Source: UBA4717 sp002404395 (GTDB taxonomy: Bacteria; Bacillota; Clostridia; Oscillospirales; CAG-272). From it: a DNA stretch of 15,907 nt. Of the stretch, positions 1 through 7,235 are shown piece after piece; position 1 is the stretch's first letter, and each line of letters begins with the position of its first letter. Made by a program: the position numbers and the translations under genes. The stretch is from assembly GCA_937902275.1 (NCBI GenBank), contig CALFNW010000123.1, positions 1 through 15,907 on the forward strand, in the 5' to 3' direction. Under the pieces are notes generated by a model. That model was not told where the DNA came from. It saw nothing but the letters and a program-made list of their open reading frames with translations, and ran no database searches.

Positions 1-2
1 GC

Positions 3-80
3 AGACAGAAGGTGCATATCGAGTACGACCTTGTGGGCTACATTCCCGTGGATGAACTGCTAAAAGCGGAACAGGCATGA
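3..80 (+). CDS. C-terminal fragment of a convergent gene, possibly a large serine recombinase (partial)
   Basis: An open frame enters from the left edge and ends with TGA at 78-80, giving 25 C-terminal residues that begin RQKVHIEYDLVGYIPVDE. The 'V-x-I-x-Y-x-x-V-G-Y-I' pattern is what I associate with the very end of large serine recombinases of the TnpX/DUF4368 type, which often finish with an IxYxFIGxI strand. That is pattern recognition on a short tail, so the family call is tentative. The gene runs toward the polysaccharide operon (convergent), and its stop codon lies inside the hairpin at 68-99. If the call is right, a mobile element ends immediately beside the cluster. It could equally be another protein with a similar final beta strand. 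Confidence 0.45.
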   Translation, partial: RQKVHIEYDLVGYIPVDELLKAEQA

Positions 81-99
81 CCGAGATCATGCCTGTTCC
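68..99. terminator. 13-bp perfect hairpin between convergent genes, candidate bidirectional terminator
   Basis: The arms GGAACAGGCATGA (68-80) and TCATGCCTGTTCC (87-99) are perfectly complementary around a 6-base loop, CCGAGA. The hairpin sits exactly where the plus-strand gene ends (its TGA is the last three bases of the left arm) and 47 bases past the stop of the last operon gene. The U-tracts are weak on both sides: on the minus strand the stem is followed by GCTTTTAG, and on the plus strand by AAGAAATTTGAATTTT. Placement supports a shared terminator, while the poor U-tracts keep confidence moderate. Confidence 0.55.
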
Positions 100-146
100 A
101 AGAAATTTGAATTTTACTGTCTTACCAGCAGGGACGCTCTGTGCGC

Positions 147-1514
147 TTATTTTTTATCAAACAGCTTTTCAAGTCCTCCGACCGGCATCGGCTTGTAAAA
201 GTAATATCCTTGGAACATATCACAGCCGGCATCTTCGGCAGCGCTTTTATGCGCTTCGGTCTCTATGCCTTCGCAAAGCGTCAGCGAACCGAGGTCGTGC
301 GCGATTTTTATAATGTTTTTCAGTATCAAAAAGCCTTTTTGAGTCGTCGCATTCTGGGTTATGGCTTTGTCGATCTTCACGATGCTCACATCAAAATCCT
401 TTAAATCATCAAAACCGGTATACCCTTTTCCGAAATCATCAAGCAAAATAAGGATTCCTTTTTCCGCTAAGCAGGACAAATTTGCGGCTATTTCAGCCCG
501 TTCGGCGGCGCTTGAGCTTTTGTCCTCAAGTATTTCGACGGCAATGCATGAGCAGTCTATATCATACTTTTTTATGATATCAAATATTTTTTCAGCCATA
601 TTTTTTTCGCAGAGCGTATATCGCGAAAAATTGACCGAATATACATATCCGATACGTTTTTCTTTATCGTTTGATATCCACTTGCAGTTCTTTTCGAAAA
701 TGTAGTAATCAAATTCTCTGCTCAATCCGACATTCCTCACCGCCGGCAGGAAAAAGCGCGGAGCTAAGATCCCCTCGGTTTGCGAATTAAGCCTTGATAA
801 TACCTCCGCTCCGAAAAGCTTACCTGTTTTGGCATTCAGGATCGGCTGATATTCAAGGAAAAAGCGGTCGCTTTCAATTTCATCCTGTATACTGTTTTCA
901 ATTTTCAGCTTTTTCTCAAATTCTCTTTCGCTTGAGCTGTCCCAACGGCAACAGATAACTTCCTTGTCCTCCGCCATACTCGAAGCCTTTTTGGCTCTCT
1001 CAAGCGCCGTTTCGAATAAAAGCTCGTTTGAAGCGGTGCATACGTATCCGAAGTAGAGTCGTGCCACATTCACAGCGCCGTGCTCCGCAAAAACTTCATT
1101 GATCTCTTTGAAACACCTTTCGATGCAAAGCTCGGTCTCACCCGGCTCCGAATAATTAAGCGCAACAAAATTTCCGTTCCCGCAAAGCGCGAGCTCACCG
1201 CCGATATCAAGGCTCAGATGTTCAAATAAAATTCTTTTGATCTGCGCATACATCCGTTCCGCCTTTGACTCGGAATGAAGTCTTTTCATACTGTCAAGAA
1301 AGATCGAAATATAGATCACCGAACGGCGTTTCCTGCGCTGACCCGAGCGTTTGAAATCGCGCTCAAGCTTTCCCATTCCGCAGAAATCCTTTTCCGCCGT
1401 TCCGTCTGCCGCTTTTACCGATTTTACCGTAAAATACAATCCAAGCACCACCATCAAAACAAAAATTGCCGAAAGAATCACTATGATCGCATACGGGTAT
1501 TCAAGAATAGTCAT
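147..1514 (-). CDS. Membrane-anchored degenerate GGDEF + EAL protein, putative c-di-GMP phosphodiesterase
   Basis: This 455-residue protein has one N-terminal membrane segment (about 8-30), a basic linker (RRKRR near 60-64), a degenerate GGDEF-like domain (about 65-190) and a C-terminal EAL domain (about 205-450). The GGDEF signature is replaced by GNGNF (112-116), so cyclase activity is unlikely. The EAL domain looks catalytically intact: E237 of the E-V-L motif, N295, E327, D359-D360, K380, E415 and E418, and Q435 in the FQGYYFYKP segment all sit at expected places. Loop 6 reads DFGKGYTGF, with K where T, S or A is usual. It would hydrolyse c-di-GMP to pGpG at the cytoplasmic face. The ATG is 3 bases after the preceding stop, with AAAAGGATAACAGG upstream inside that gene, so it is the last operon gene and probably translationally coupled. 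It likely tunes second-messenger levels for the polysaccharide machinery. The domain assignment is strong and the activity is inferred. Confidence 0.9.
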   Translation of the reverse strand: MTILEYPYAIIVILSAIFVLMVVLGLYFTVKSVKAADGTAEKDFCGMGKLERDFKRSGQRRKRRSVIYISIFLDSMKRLHSESKAERMYAQIKRILFEHLSLDIGGELALCGNGNFVALNYSEPGETELCIERCFKEINEVFAEHGAVNVARLYFGYVCTASNELLFETALERAKKASSMAEDKEVICCRWDSSSEREFEKKLKIENSIQDEIESDRFFLEYQPILNAKTGKLFGAEVLSRLNSQTEGILAPRFFLPAVRNVGLSREFDYYIFEKNCKWISNDKEKRIGYVYSVNFSRYTLCEKNMAEKIFDIIKKYDIDCSCIAVEILEDKSSSAAERAEIAANLSCLAEKGILILLDDFGKGYTGFDDLKDFDVSIVKIDKAITQNATTQKGFLILKNIIKIAHDLGSLTLCEGIETEAHKSAAEDAGCDMFQGYYFYKPMPVGGLEKLFDKK

Positions 1515-1517
1515 TTG

Positions 1518-2591
1518 TTAATGCCTGTTATCCTTTTCAAATATCGGAAACGCTTTCGTTCCGCCGGTCCGCACCAGACCGAGTTCAAGTGCCGCCTTTG
1601 TAAATTTTTCAATATCTTTTTTCGCCGCCGACTTTCTTCTGACGAGTTCTTTTACAAGTGCAAAAAAGTCGATCGTAAGCAGTGCTCTGAGAATATCCGA
1701 TCTCCGCACACCGCGCCGCTTGTATTCGGCGATAACTTCAAGCAGCGCATAGTTTATATCACGGGCATCAAATTTTCCGCGCGCCGCCTTTTTTAACCAC
1801 TTTGCATATCGTATAAACTTATCGACATCCGTATGTTCTTTAAAATATATGCCGTTTATGTAAAACTCTTGCATCCCGTATTCGGGCAACTCAAGCACGT
1901 TCGCATAATATTTTTGCTGTATTCGCAATACCTCGGTATGTTGCCTTTCTACAGTTGTGCCGGTTATCTGCTTGTCGTGAAGCCGATATATCAAAAGACA
2001 TTCGGGAAGGATCTGTATTTTATAATTTTGTATCGCCATTCTTGTCCACAGCTCAAGATCTTCGGTGCAGGTAAGCGTTGTATCATAGCACAAAGTCTTC
2101 ATCACCTCAGCCTTTGCAATGACCCCGGGGTGAAGAATCGGGTTTGAGACAAGTAACATTGCGCGCAGCGCATTGTTATCACAGCGCCCGCCGGCGCCTC
2201 CCGAAGAATATACGCCGCTTTTAAAAGTCATGAATCGGCAGGAGGACAACGACGTATCCGCGTGCTCCTCCATGAATTTGTATTGTTTTTCAAGCCTGTC
2301 GGGCAGGCAGATGTCATCCGCGTCCATTCTTGTTATGTATTTGCCGCGGCAAAGAGCCAATGCTTTGTTGAGAGAAGCGGGAAGCTTTAAGTTGACTTCG
2401 TTGGTATAGACCCTTATTCTCTTATCCCTTGAGGCAAGCAAAGCAAGAATTTCGCCTGTCAAGTCTGATGAGCAATCATTTATAACGATAAGCTCAAAGT
2501 CGGCAAAGGTCTGACTTATTATGCTTTCGACCGCTTCTTCAAGATACGCCTCGCCGTTATATACGCTCATAATCACCGAGATCTCGGGCAT
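1518..2591 (-). CDS. Family 2 glycosyltransferase (GT-A fold)
   Basis: This is a 357-residue cytoplasmic transferase beginning MPEISVIMSVYNGEAYLEEA, the classic GT2 start. It has the nucleotide-binding acidic strand ending in IVINDCSSD (about 36-43) and the metal-binding MDADD motif at 89-93. No membrane segment is visible. The C-terminal half is helical and basic (for example KAARGKFDARD), as in capsule GT2 enzymes that work on lipid-linked acceptors at the membrane. The start was chosen at ATG 2589-2591 because GGGGTGA (2600-2606) lies 8 bases upstream. The frame stays open further upstream, but that stretch overlaps the preceding gene and has no better signal. The preceding stop codon is itself part of this ribosome binding site, so translation is coupled. 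It adds one sugar to the repeat unit; donor and linkage cannot be read from the sequence. Confidence 0.92.
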   Translation of the reverse strand: MPEISVIMSVYNGEAYLEEAVESIISQTFADFELIVINDCSSDLTGEILALLASRDKRIRVYTNEVNLKLPASLNKALALCRGKYITRMDADDICLPDRLEKQYKFMEEHADTSLSSCRFMTFKSGVYSSGGAGGRCDNNALRAMLLVSNPILHPGVIAKAEVMKTLCYDTTLTCTEDLELWTRMAIQNYKIQILPECLLIYRLHDKQITGTTVERQHTEVLRIQQKYYANVLELPEYGMQEFYINGIYFKEHTDVDKFIRYAKWLKKAARGKFDARDINYALLEVIAEYKRRGVRRSDILRALLTIDFFALVKELVRRKSAAKKDIEKFTKAALELGLVRTGGTKAFPIFEKDNRH

Positions 2592-2599
2592 AGCTTTAC

Positions 2600-3619
2600 T
2601 CACCCCTTTTTCAGCATATTTTTTATATTCTTGCACAAATTCAGAAAATAAAACGCCGTTCTATAGCATTTTTTCTTCATAAAAAAGATCGTTATTCGGC
2701 TTTTCGGAGAGATCCTGTTAAATTCCGCGTGCGCGATCAGCTCTTTGTGTATCGAATCATCTATATTATCCGCGAGCGCTTTAATGCTTTCAAAATGATC
2801 TCCCTCCGCCGCCGACGCCAATACAGCAAAGCACATAAAGCAGGAATAGCGGCAAAGCTGCTTTTTAATATCCGACACTCGGGAAATATCGTTTTTGCTT
2901 ATTTCGGTTATGATATCCGCTATAAGCCCTATCTGTCCCGCGTTAAATTCTTTTGATATTGAGTCGGCTCTCACATTGTACAGATACGCCGCCTTTTTGC
3001 TTATGTACACGCTGTCCGCATTAAGATAACACGGGACCACACAGCAAAAATCCTCACCAAGTGATATTTTATCGCTCACGCTAAGCAGATGCGGCGTCAA
3101 AAGCTCTCTTTTTATCGCCTTCCCGGACAGATAATATGAAATATGGCGCATATCCGCGTCCATGAACAACTTCGGGTAAATATAGCTTTCAATGTCGCCG
3201 CGGGTGTAAAGCCCCTCATCAAGACAGTCGTCCGTAATGCGTACCGTACTTCCGTTTTTGACCCAACGGTATGCAAACGACACGATCTCACAGCCTGTAT
3301 CGCATATCATCCTGTACGCGGACTCAAGCGTATCGGACTCGATAAGATCATCCGAATCAAGGTTGAATACATAATCCCCCTCGGCGAGCCGCATCCCGGC
3401 TTTTCTCGCGCCGGCAAGTCCGCTGTTTTGCTTATGCAGCACCTTTATGCGATCGTCCTTTTCCCTGTATGCGTCACAGATAGCGGGACAACCGTCTGGC
3501 GAACCGTCGTCCACCAGAATAAGTTCAAAATCGGTAAAACTCTGTTTCAAAACGCTTTCTATGCAATCGGGCAAATAGCTCTCGACCTTGTATACAGGCA
3601 CTATTACCGAAAAAAACAT
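2600..3619 (-). CDS. Family 2 glycosyltransferase (GT-A fold)
   Basis: This 339-residue protein starts MFFSVIVPVYKVESYLPDC and shows the full GT2 pattern: the VDDGSPDGC nucleotide-binding loop (about 36-44), the GLAGARKAG helix (68-75) and the FNLDSDD metal/donor motif with D88, D90 and D91. The C-terminal third is rich in Lys and aromatic residues (FFMKKKCYRTAFYFLNLCK), consistent with peripheral membrane contact and typical of capsule GT2 enzymes in Firmicutes. The start ATG is preceded by AGGTGAT, part of which is the stop codon region of the upstream GT2 gene, with a 10-base gap between the genes. Sugar specificity is unknown. It resembles its upstream neighbour in domain layout, but the two are clearly diverged. 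Confidence 0.93.
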   Translation of the reverse strand: MFFSVIVPVYKVESYLPDCIESVLKQSFTDFELILVDDGSPDGCPAICDAYREKDDRIKVLHKQNSGLAGARKAGMRLAEGDYVFNLDSDDLIESDTLESAYRMICDTGCEIVSFAYRWVKNGSTVRITDDCLDEGLYTRGDIESYIYPKLFMDADMRHISYYLSGKAIKRELLTPHLLSVSDKISLGEDFCCVVPCYLNADSVYISKKAAYLYNVRADSISKEFNAGQIGLIADIITEISKNDISRVSDIKKQLCRYSCFMCFAVLASAAEGDHFESIKALADNIDDSIHKELIAHAEFNRISPKSRITIFFMKKKCYRTAFYFLNLCKNIKNMLKKG

Positions 3620-3629
3620 ATATTATCAC

Positions 3630-4688
3630 CTACATATTTCTTAATCCTACGAGTATTTTAAGCAAAAAATACAGTCGGTACTTCATACCGTAAGCAAACA
3701 CTCTTTGCTTGAACGGCAATGTTTTTATCGGATACGCGTTCAGCGCCTCCACCGTAAGGCTGTGCGTACATACCGCTTTAAGCCTTTCCCTCAGCTTTGC
3801 ATATTCAAGCTTATTATCCGCAGCATACATGATCTCCTGCGAACATATTACCCTGCACATTGCCTGTCGGAACCTGCAAATATAAATAAAATATTCCTGC
3901 GGCTCGATATCCTTTCGAAACCTTTTTTCAACCTCGCTCACAAACGCAAGGCTTTTTTCAAACCGGTCGCTTTTATATGATTTTGAAATTGATCCCCCGT
4001 TCCTGCAATAATAATAAAATGCTTCGGGGATTCCGACCGCCTTACTTATATGAGAGATATAATCTATCATAAACAGCGCGTCCTCGGAGAGTATTTCTCT
4101 CTCGGACATAAACCGAATACCGTTTTCCTTTATTACCTCGTTTTTAAACAGGTTTTTCCAGACACTCATTCCGTATCTGCTGTCTTCCCGATCTTCAGGT
4201 CCCGCTCCGACTATTCCGATTTTCAATGCTTTCAGACTCTCTGCGGTATCAAAAAGAGTGTCCTTGTCAAAATATGTTCTAATGATGCGTTCGCCGGATT
4301 TTCCGAACATGATGCCGTCTGCAAATATCACCCCCGACATCACAAGCTCCGCTTTATATTCTTCGGCTTTCTCATAAAGTGTTCCGAACATATCCTCTGC
4401 GACATAATCGTCCGAATCGACAAAGCCGATATACTCGCCGACCGCGATCTCAAGCGCGGCATTTCTTGCCATGCCGGCGCCCTCGTTAGCTTTGTGAATG
4501 ACCTTGACACGCTCATCATGCCTTGACATTTCCGTACATATCTCAAGCGAAGAATCGGTAGAGGAATCATCCGCAAGAATTATTTCAATTTCGCCGAGAG
4601 TTTGATTACGCAGAGAATTTACGCATCTTTCAAGATATTTTTCCGCATTGTATACCGGAACGATAATGCTTACCTTAGGCTTTGGCAT
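3630..4688 (-). CDS. Family 2 glycosyltransferase (GT-A fold)
   Basis: This 352-residue GT2 enzyme has the N-terminal strand VSIIVPVYNAEKYLERC, the LADDSSTDSS loop (about 39-47), the EGAGMARNAA helix (69-78) and the DSDD motif at 91-94. The second half contains a SEDALF segment and a conserved-looking YYYCRNGGSISKS stretch seen in many capsule GT2 proteins. No membrane helix is visible. There are three in-frame ATGs (4704-4706, 4701-4703 and 4686-4688). I prefer 4686-4688 because GGGGGA lies about 8 bases upstream and the protein then begins MPKPKVSII. The upstream ATG overlaps the preceding stop (ATGA-like coupling) and would add six residues. It is the first of three consecutive GT2 genes that presumably act on the same lipid-linked repeat unit. 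Confidence 0.92.
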   Translation of the reverse strand: MPKPKVSIIVPVYNAEKYLERCVNSLRNQTLGEIEIILADDSSTDSSLEICTEMSRHDERVKVIHKANEGAGMARNAALEIAVGEYIGFVDSDDYVAEDMFGTLYEKAEEYKAELVMSGVIFADGIMFGKSGERIIRTYFDKDTLFDTAESLKALKIGIVGAGPEDREDSRYGMSVWKNLFKNEVIKENGIRFMSEREILSEDALFMIDYISHISKAVGIPEAFYYYCRNGGSISKSYKSDRFEKSLAFVSEVEKRFRKDIEPQEYFIYICRFRQAMCRVICSQEIMYAADNKLEYAKLRERLKAVCTHSLTVEALNAYPIKTLPFKQRVFAYGMKYRLYFLLKILVGLRNM

Positions 4689-4702
4689 TTGTATATCCCC
4701 CA

Positions 4703-5905
4703 TCATATCAATTTTTCGTATTCCCTGATAAGCATATCCGCATAAGCTTTCGCGCTTAAAATGTTATCACTTTCTTTCGCACAGTTTGCTTTTATCGCTT
4801 TGTAGGTATCCTCGCTTTCAAGCAACGCTTTAATCCGAAGCGCAATTGCCTCGGGCGTAGGCTCATTCACCAACATTCCCGTAACACCGTCACAGACAAG
4901 CTCCGCCATTCCGCCGCTGTTCATCGTAACAACGGGCACTCCGGCGGAATGTGCCTCAAGTATCGAAAGCGGACAGTTTTCATAGCAAACCGACGGCAAC
5001 AGAAGCGCGCTGGCAGCTCCGATGAACCTGCAAAGCTCGTCCCCCGTAAGGAATCCCATAAGCTTTATATTCGGAATGCCCTTAAGCACTTTTTCATCGG
5101 GCCCGCTCCCGGCTATCGCAAAAGTATATTCGGGAAGCCGCTTAGCCGCTTCCGCAAGATTCTCGATCCCCTTTTCCTTTGAAAGCCTTCCCACGTACGC
5201 AATGTAATTCTCAGACTCCCGATCGACGTTTTTGAATTGCTCTTTGTTTATGAAATTATGTATCGTTCTGGTTTTTCCCTTATAGTACCCGCTTGCCGAC
5301 AAAAGCTTGTTTTCAAGGAAACGGCTCGGGCAAATATACAGGTCGACCTTTGCATAAGTCTTAAGCGATCGGTAAAGCTTTGCTTCAGCAGCGCCGATAA
5401 TACTCTTGATCCGCGAAGCGTGAATACACCTGTTTTTGATACATTCGGTCAGCGAACCTTTGACGCACTTTTCACAGGGTATGTTTTTATCAAAATTGTA
5501 CAGCAGATGGTTCGGACAGATCATCTGATAATCATGCACGGTCTGCACTAACGGAACCTTTTTACGCTTTACGCCGTAGATCACAGACGGAGTAAGTTGA
5601 AAATTTATATTGTTGAGGTGAACGATATCGGGCTTGAAACGGTCTATGACCCGCATGATCTTTCGCTTTGCTTCAACAGAGTAAATTATCTTAAATGGGT
5701 ATAAAAACCTTGAAAATCCGGTTGAGTGAAAATCCATATTCAGAGTATACAGATCCGAAGAATTTCCGACGGTGTTTTTTTCGTCATACATACCGAAGAA
5801 CTCAATATCGTGACCCATCTCCCGAAGCTGATCCGCGAGATAAAACATATAGCTTTCGCTGCCGCCGCGTGGGTAAAGAAATTTATTGACCATCAAAATT
5901 TTCAT
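4703..5905 (-). CDS. Family 4 glycosyltransferase (GT-B fold)
   Basis: This 400-residue GT-B transferase starts MKILMVNKFLYPRGGSESY, with the G-G acceptor/donor loop at 14-15. The N-terminal Rossmann domain includes IVHLNNINF (95-102) and QTVHDYQMICPN (121-132). A cysteine set (C130, C144, C147, C155, C160) matches the small Cys-rich insertion common in one GT4 subgroup, possibly zinc-binding. The C-terminal domain has YVGRLSKEKGIENL (237-250) and the retaining-enzyme EX7E motif, E309 and E317, in YENCPLSILE. The start at ATG 5903-5905 follows AAAAGGGGGG and gives the conserved N-terminus. It overlaps the polymerase gene by 23 bases, which implies translational coupling. It transfers a sugar from an activated nucleotide to the growing repeat unit; specificity is unknown. 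Confidence 0.93.
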   Translation of the reverse strand: MKILMVNKFLYPRGGSESYMFYLADQLREMGHDIEFFGMYDEKNTVGNSSDLYTLNMDFHSTGFSRFLYPFKIIYSVEAKRKIMRVIDRFKPDIVHLNNINFQLTPSVIYGVKRKKVPLVQTVHDYQMICPNHLLYNFDKNIPCEKCVKGSLTECIKNRCIHASRIKSIIGAAEAKLYRSLKTYAKVDLYICPSRFLENKLLSASGYYKGKTRTIHNFINKEQFKNVDRESENYIAYVGRLSKEKGIENLAEAAKRLPEYTFAIAGSGPDEKVLKGIPNIKLMGFLTGDELCRFIGAASALLLPSVCYENCPLSILEAHSAGVPVVTMNSGGMAELVCDGVTGMLVNEPTPEAIALRIKALLESEDTYKAIKANCAKESDNILSAKAYADMLIREYEKLI

Positions 5906-7205
5906 AACGGTAATTTCCCCCCTTTTCTCTGTGCTCCTTTGAAATATATCCGAACATTTTATATTCGCAGTCGCGTACTTTTTCGTCAAACCCGTTTCCC
6001 ATCATAAGCATTGCAAGCACTCCCGTCAGAAGCGGATAATTCATAGTGTTGTCCGTTGAAGATACAATTACCAAATATAACGTCAGCATAAAGGCAACTA
6101 TAGCGTTGTCGGCATTACCTCGTTTGCCGAAATACAGGACTCTGACTAAAGTTATCGAAATAAGCCATATAATGTATCCGAAAAAGCCGAGATCGATATA
6201 ATGCTGCAGAAAGTCATTGTGAATAGACGCAACTCCGATATGCATAAACGTGTTGAGTTGGTAAGTCAGAAAGCCGATACCGTGGCCGAGAAAATCGGGA
6301 GCAAATTCGTAAAACCTGTCTACCGCATTATACATTCCCGCGCGCCCGTTTGTATTGATACCGGAGCTTTCCAACAGCTCAAACACATTGTGTTTGATCA
6401 AGGCGACATATCCGAGCAGTAAGCAGATAACAACAGAAGTCAGCACCGCAGCCGCCATGCACGCCGCGCTTTTGCTGCATCGCGCAACAAACTTCAAGAG
6501 ATAGCCAAAGATAAGCGCCGCTGCAACAGCGACCATCGCGATTCGCTTGAATGCCGATAAAAAACAGAACACTGTCAATAACAGCAATATTAAATAAGAC
6601 GCGCTTTTCTTTGGTTTGTAAAGCATATAGATCAGATATGCGCCGAGGCAGAACGCCAGCTCGTGTATCTCAGCCTTTACGATAATATCTCCGGTCACAT
6701 CCGCAAAGGTAGTTACAAGCGTCACAAACTCAGAAAGGTAGTTCCCGAGTCCGTTCTGCGATATGATCGTTACTATCATCAAAAGGTTCGCGCACAGGAT
6801 CGCCGCCAGATTATACCATATGGCCCTCCCGCCGAAAACATACAGCAACGCCCCCGCTCCCAAGGCAAACGAAAGCATATTCATATACACAAACGAACTT
6901 GAAAGTCCGCGTGAAATTACCCCGACGTCCGCCATTCCCATAAACCAGATAAAAAGCGACACAACGGTAGTTACCAAAAGCGGCAAGCTGTATACGCAGG
7001 CCTCGCGAAACGCGGTAAGACCTACAGCAATGTCCGGCTTGTATAAAAACAGAAGGAATGCCGAGCCAAAAAGGATCAGGGCAAACGCATGGCGGTATGT
7101 GACATACAGACCGATATCAATATATTCATTCAAAAAATAATACATCAGCACAGCCACAGCCATAAAGTAAGATTCTTTGACCTTTGTGAGGACCTGTTTT
7201 TCCAT
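5883..7205 (-). CDS. Wzy-like repeat-unit polymerase (O-antigen ligase/polymerase family)
   Basis: This 440-residue polytopic membrane protein has about ten to twelve hydrophobic segments between residues 13 and 400, separated by short basic loops. Family marks are a large extracytoplasmic loop containing NGRAGMY (286-292), GHGIG (307-311) and the diagnostic HND signature at 329-331 followed by FLQHYIDLG, plus a basic residue pair in LSAFKRIAM (216-224) like the TgSRg motif. These match the Wzy_C/O-antigen ligase family (PF04932-type). It would polymerise undecaprenyl-linked repeat units at the outer face of the membrane. The ATG at 7203-7205 follows a strong AAAGGAGGG. The start of the downstream GT4 lies inside its last codons. 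Sitting directly after the two Wzz-like genes fits a polymerase/copolymerase module. Ligase rather than polymerase activity cannot be excluded from sequence alone. Confidence 0.88.
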   Translation of the reverse strand: MEKQVLTKVKESYFMAVAVLMYYFLNEYIDIGLYVTYRHAFALILFGSAFLLFLYKPDIAVGLTAFREACVYSLPLLVTTVVSLFIWFMGMADVGVISRGLSSSFVYMNMLSFALGAGALLYVFGGRAIWYNLAAILCANLLMIVTIISQNGLGNYLSEFVTLVTTFADVTGDIIVKAEIHELAFCLGAYLIYMLYKPKKSASYLILLLLTVFCFLSAFKRIAMVAVAAALIFGYLLKFVARCSKSAACMAAAVLTSVVICLLLGYVALIKHNVFELLESSGINTNGRAGMYNAVDRFYEFAPDFLGHGIGFLTYQLNTFMHIGVASIHNDFLQHYIDLGFFGYIIWLISITLVRVLYFGKRGNADNAIVAFMLTLYLVIVSSTDNTMNYPLLTGVLAMLMMGNGFDEKVRDCEYKMFGYISKEHREKGGNYRYENFDGQ

Positions 7206-7235
7206 GCGTCCTGCCCTCCTTTCAATCGGAATTAT

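Noticed and set aside
1275..1796. Long plus-strand open frame of 173 codons opposite the EAL gene and the GT2 gene
   Set aside because: It spans the junction of two well-supported minus-strand genes, its translation has no recognisable domain, and it is rich in His, Arg and Phe as expected of an antisense shadow.
4704..5989. Longer N-terminus for the GT4 gene extending to 5989
   Set aside because: The extra residues have no family resemblance, would lie within the polymerase gene, and the conserved start MKILMVNKFLYPRGG has its own ribosome binding site.
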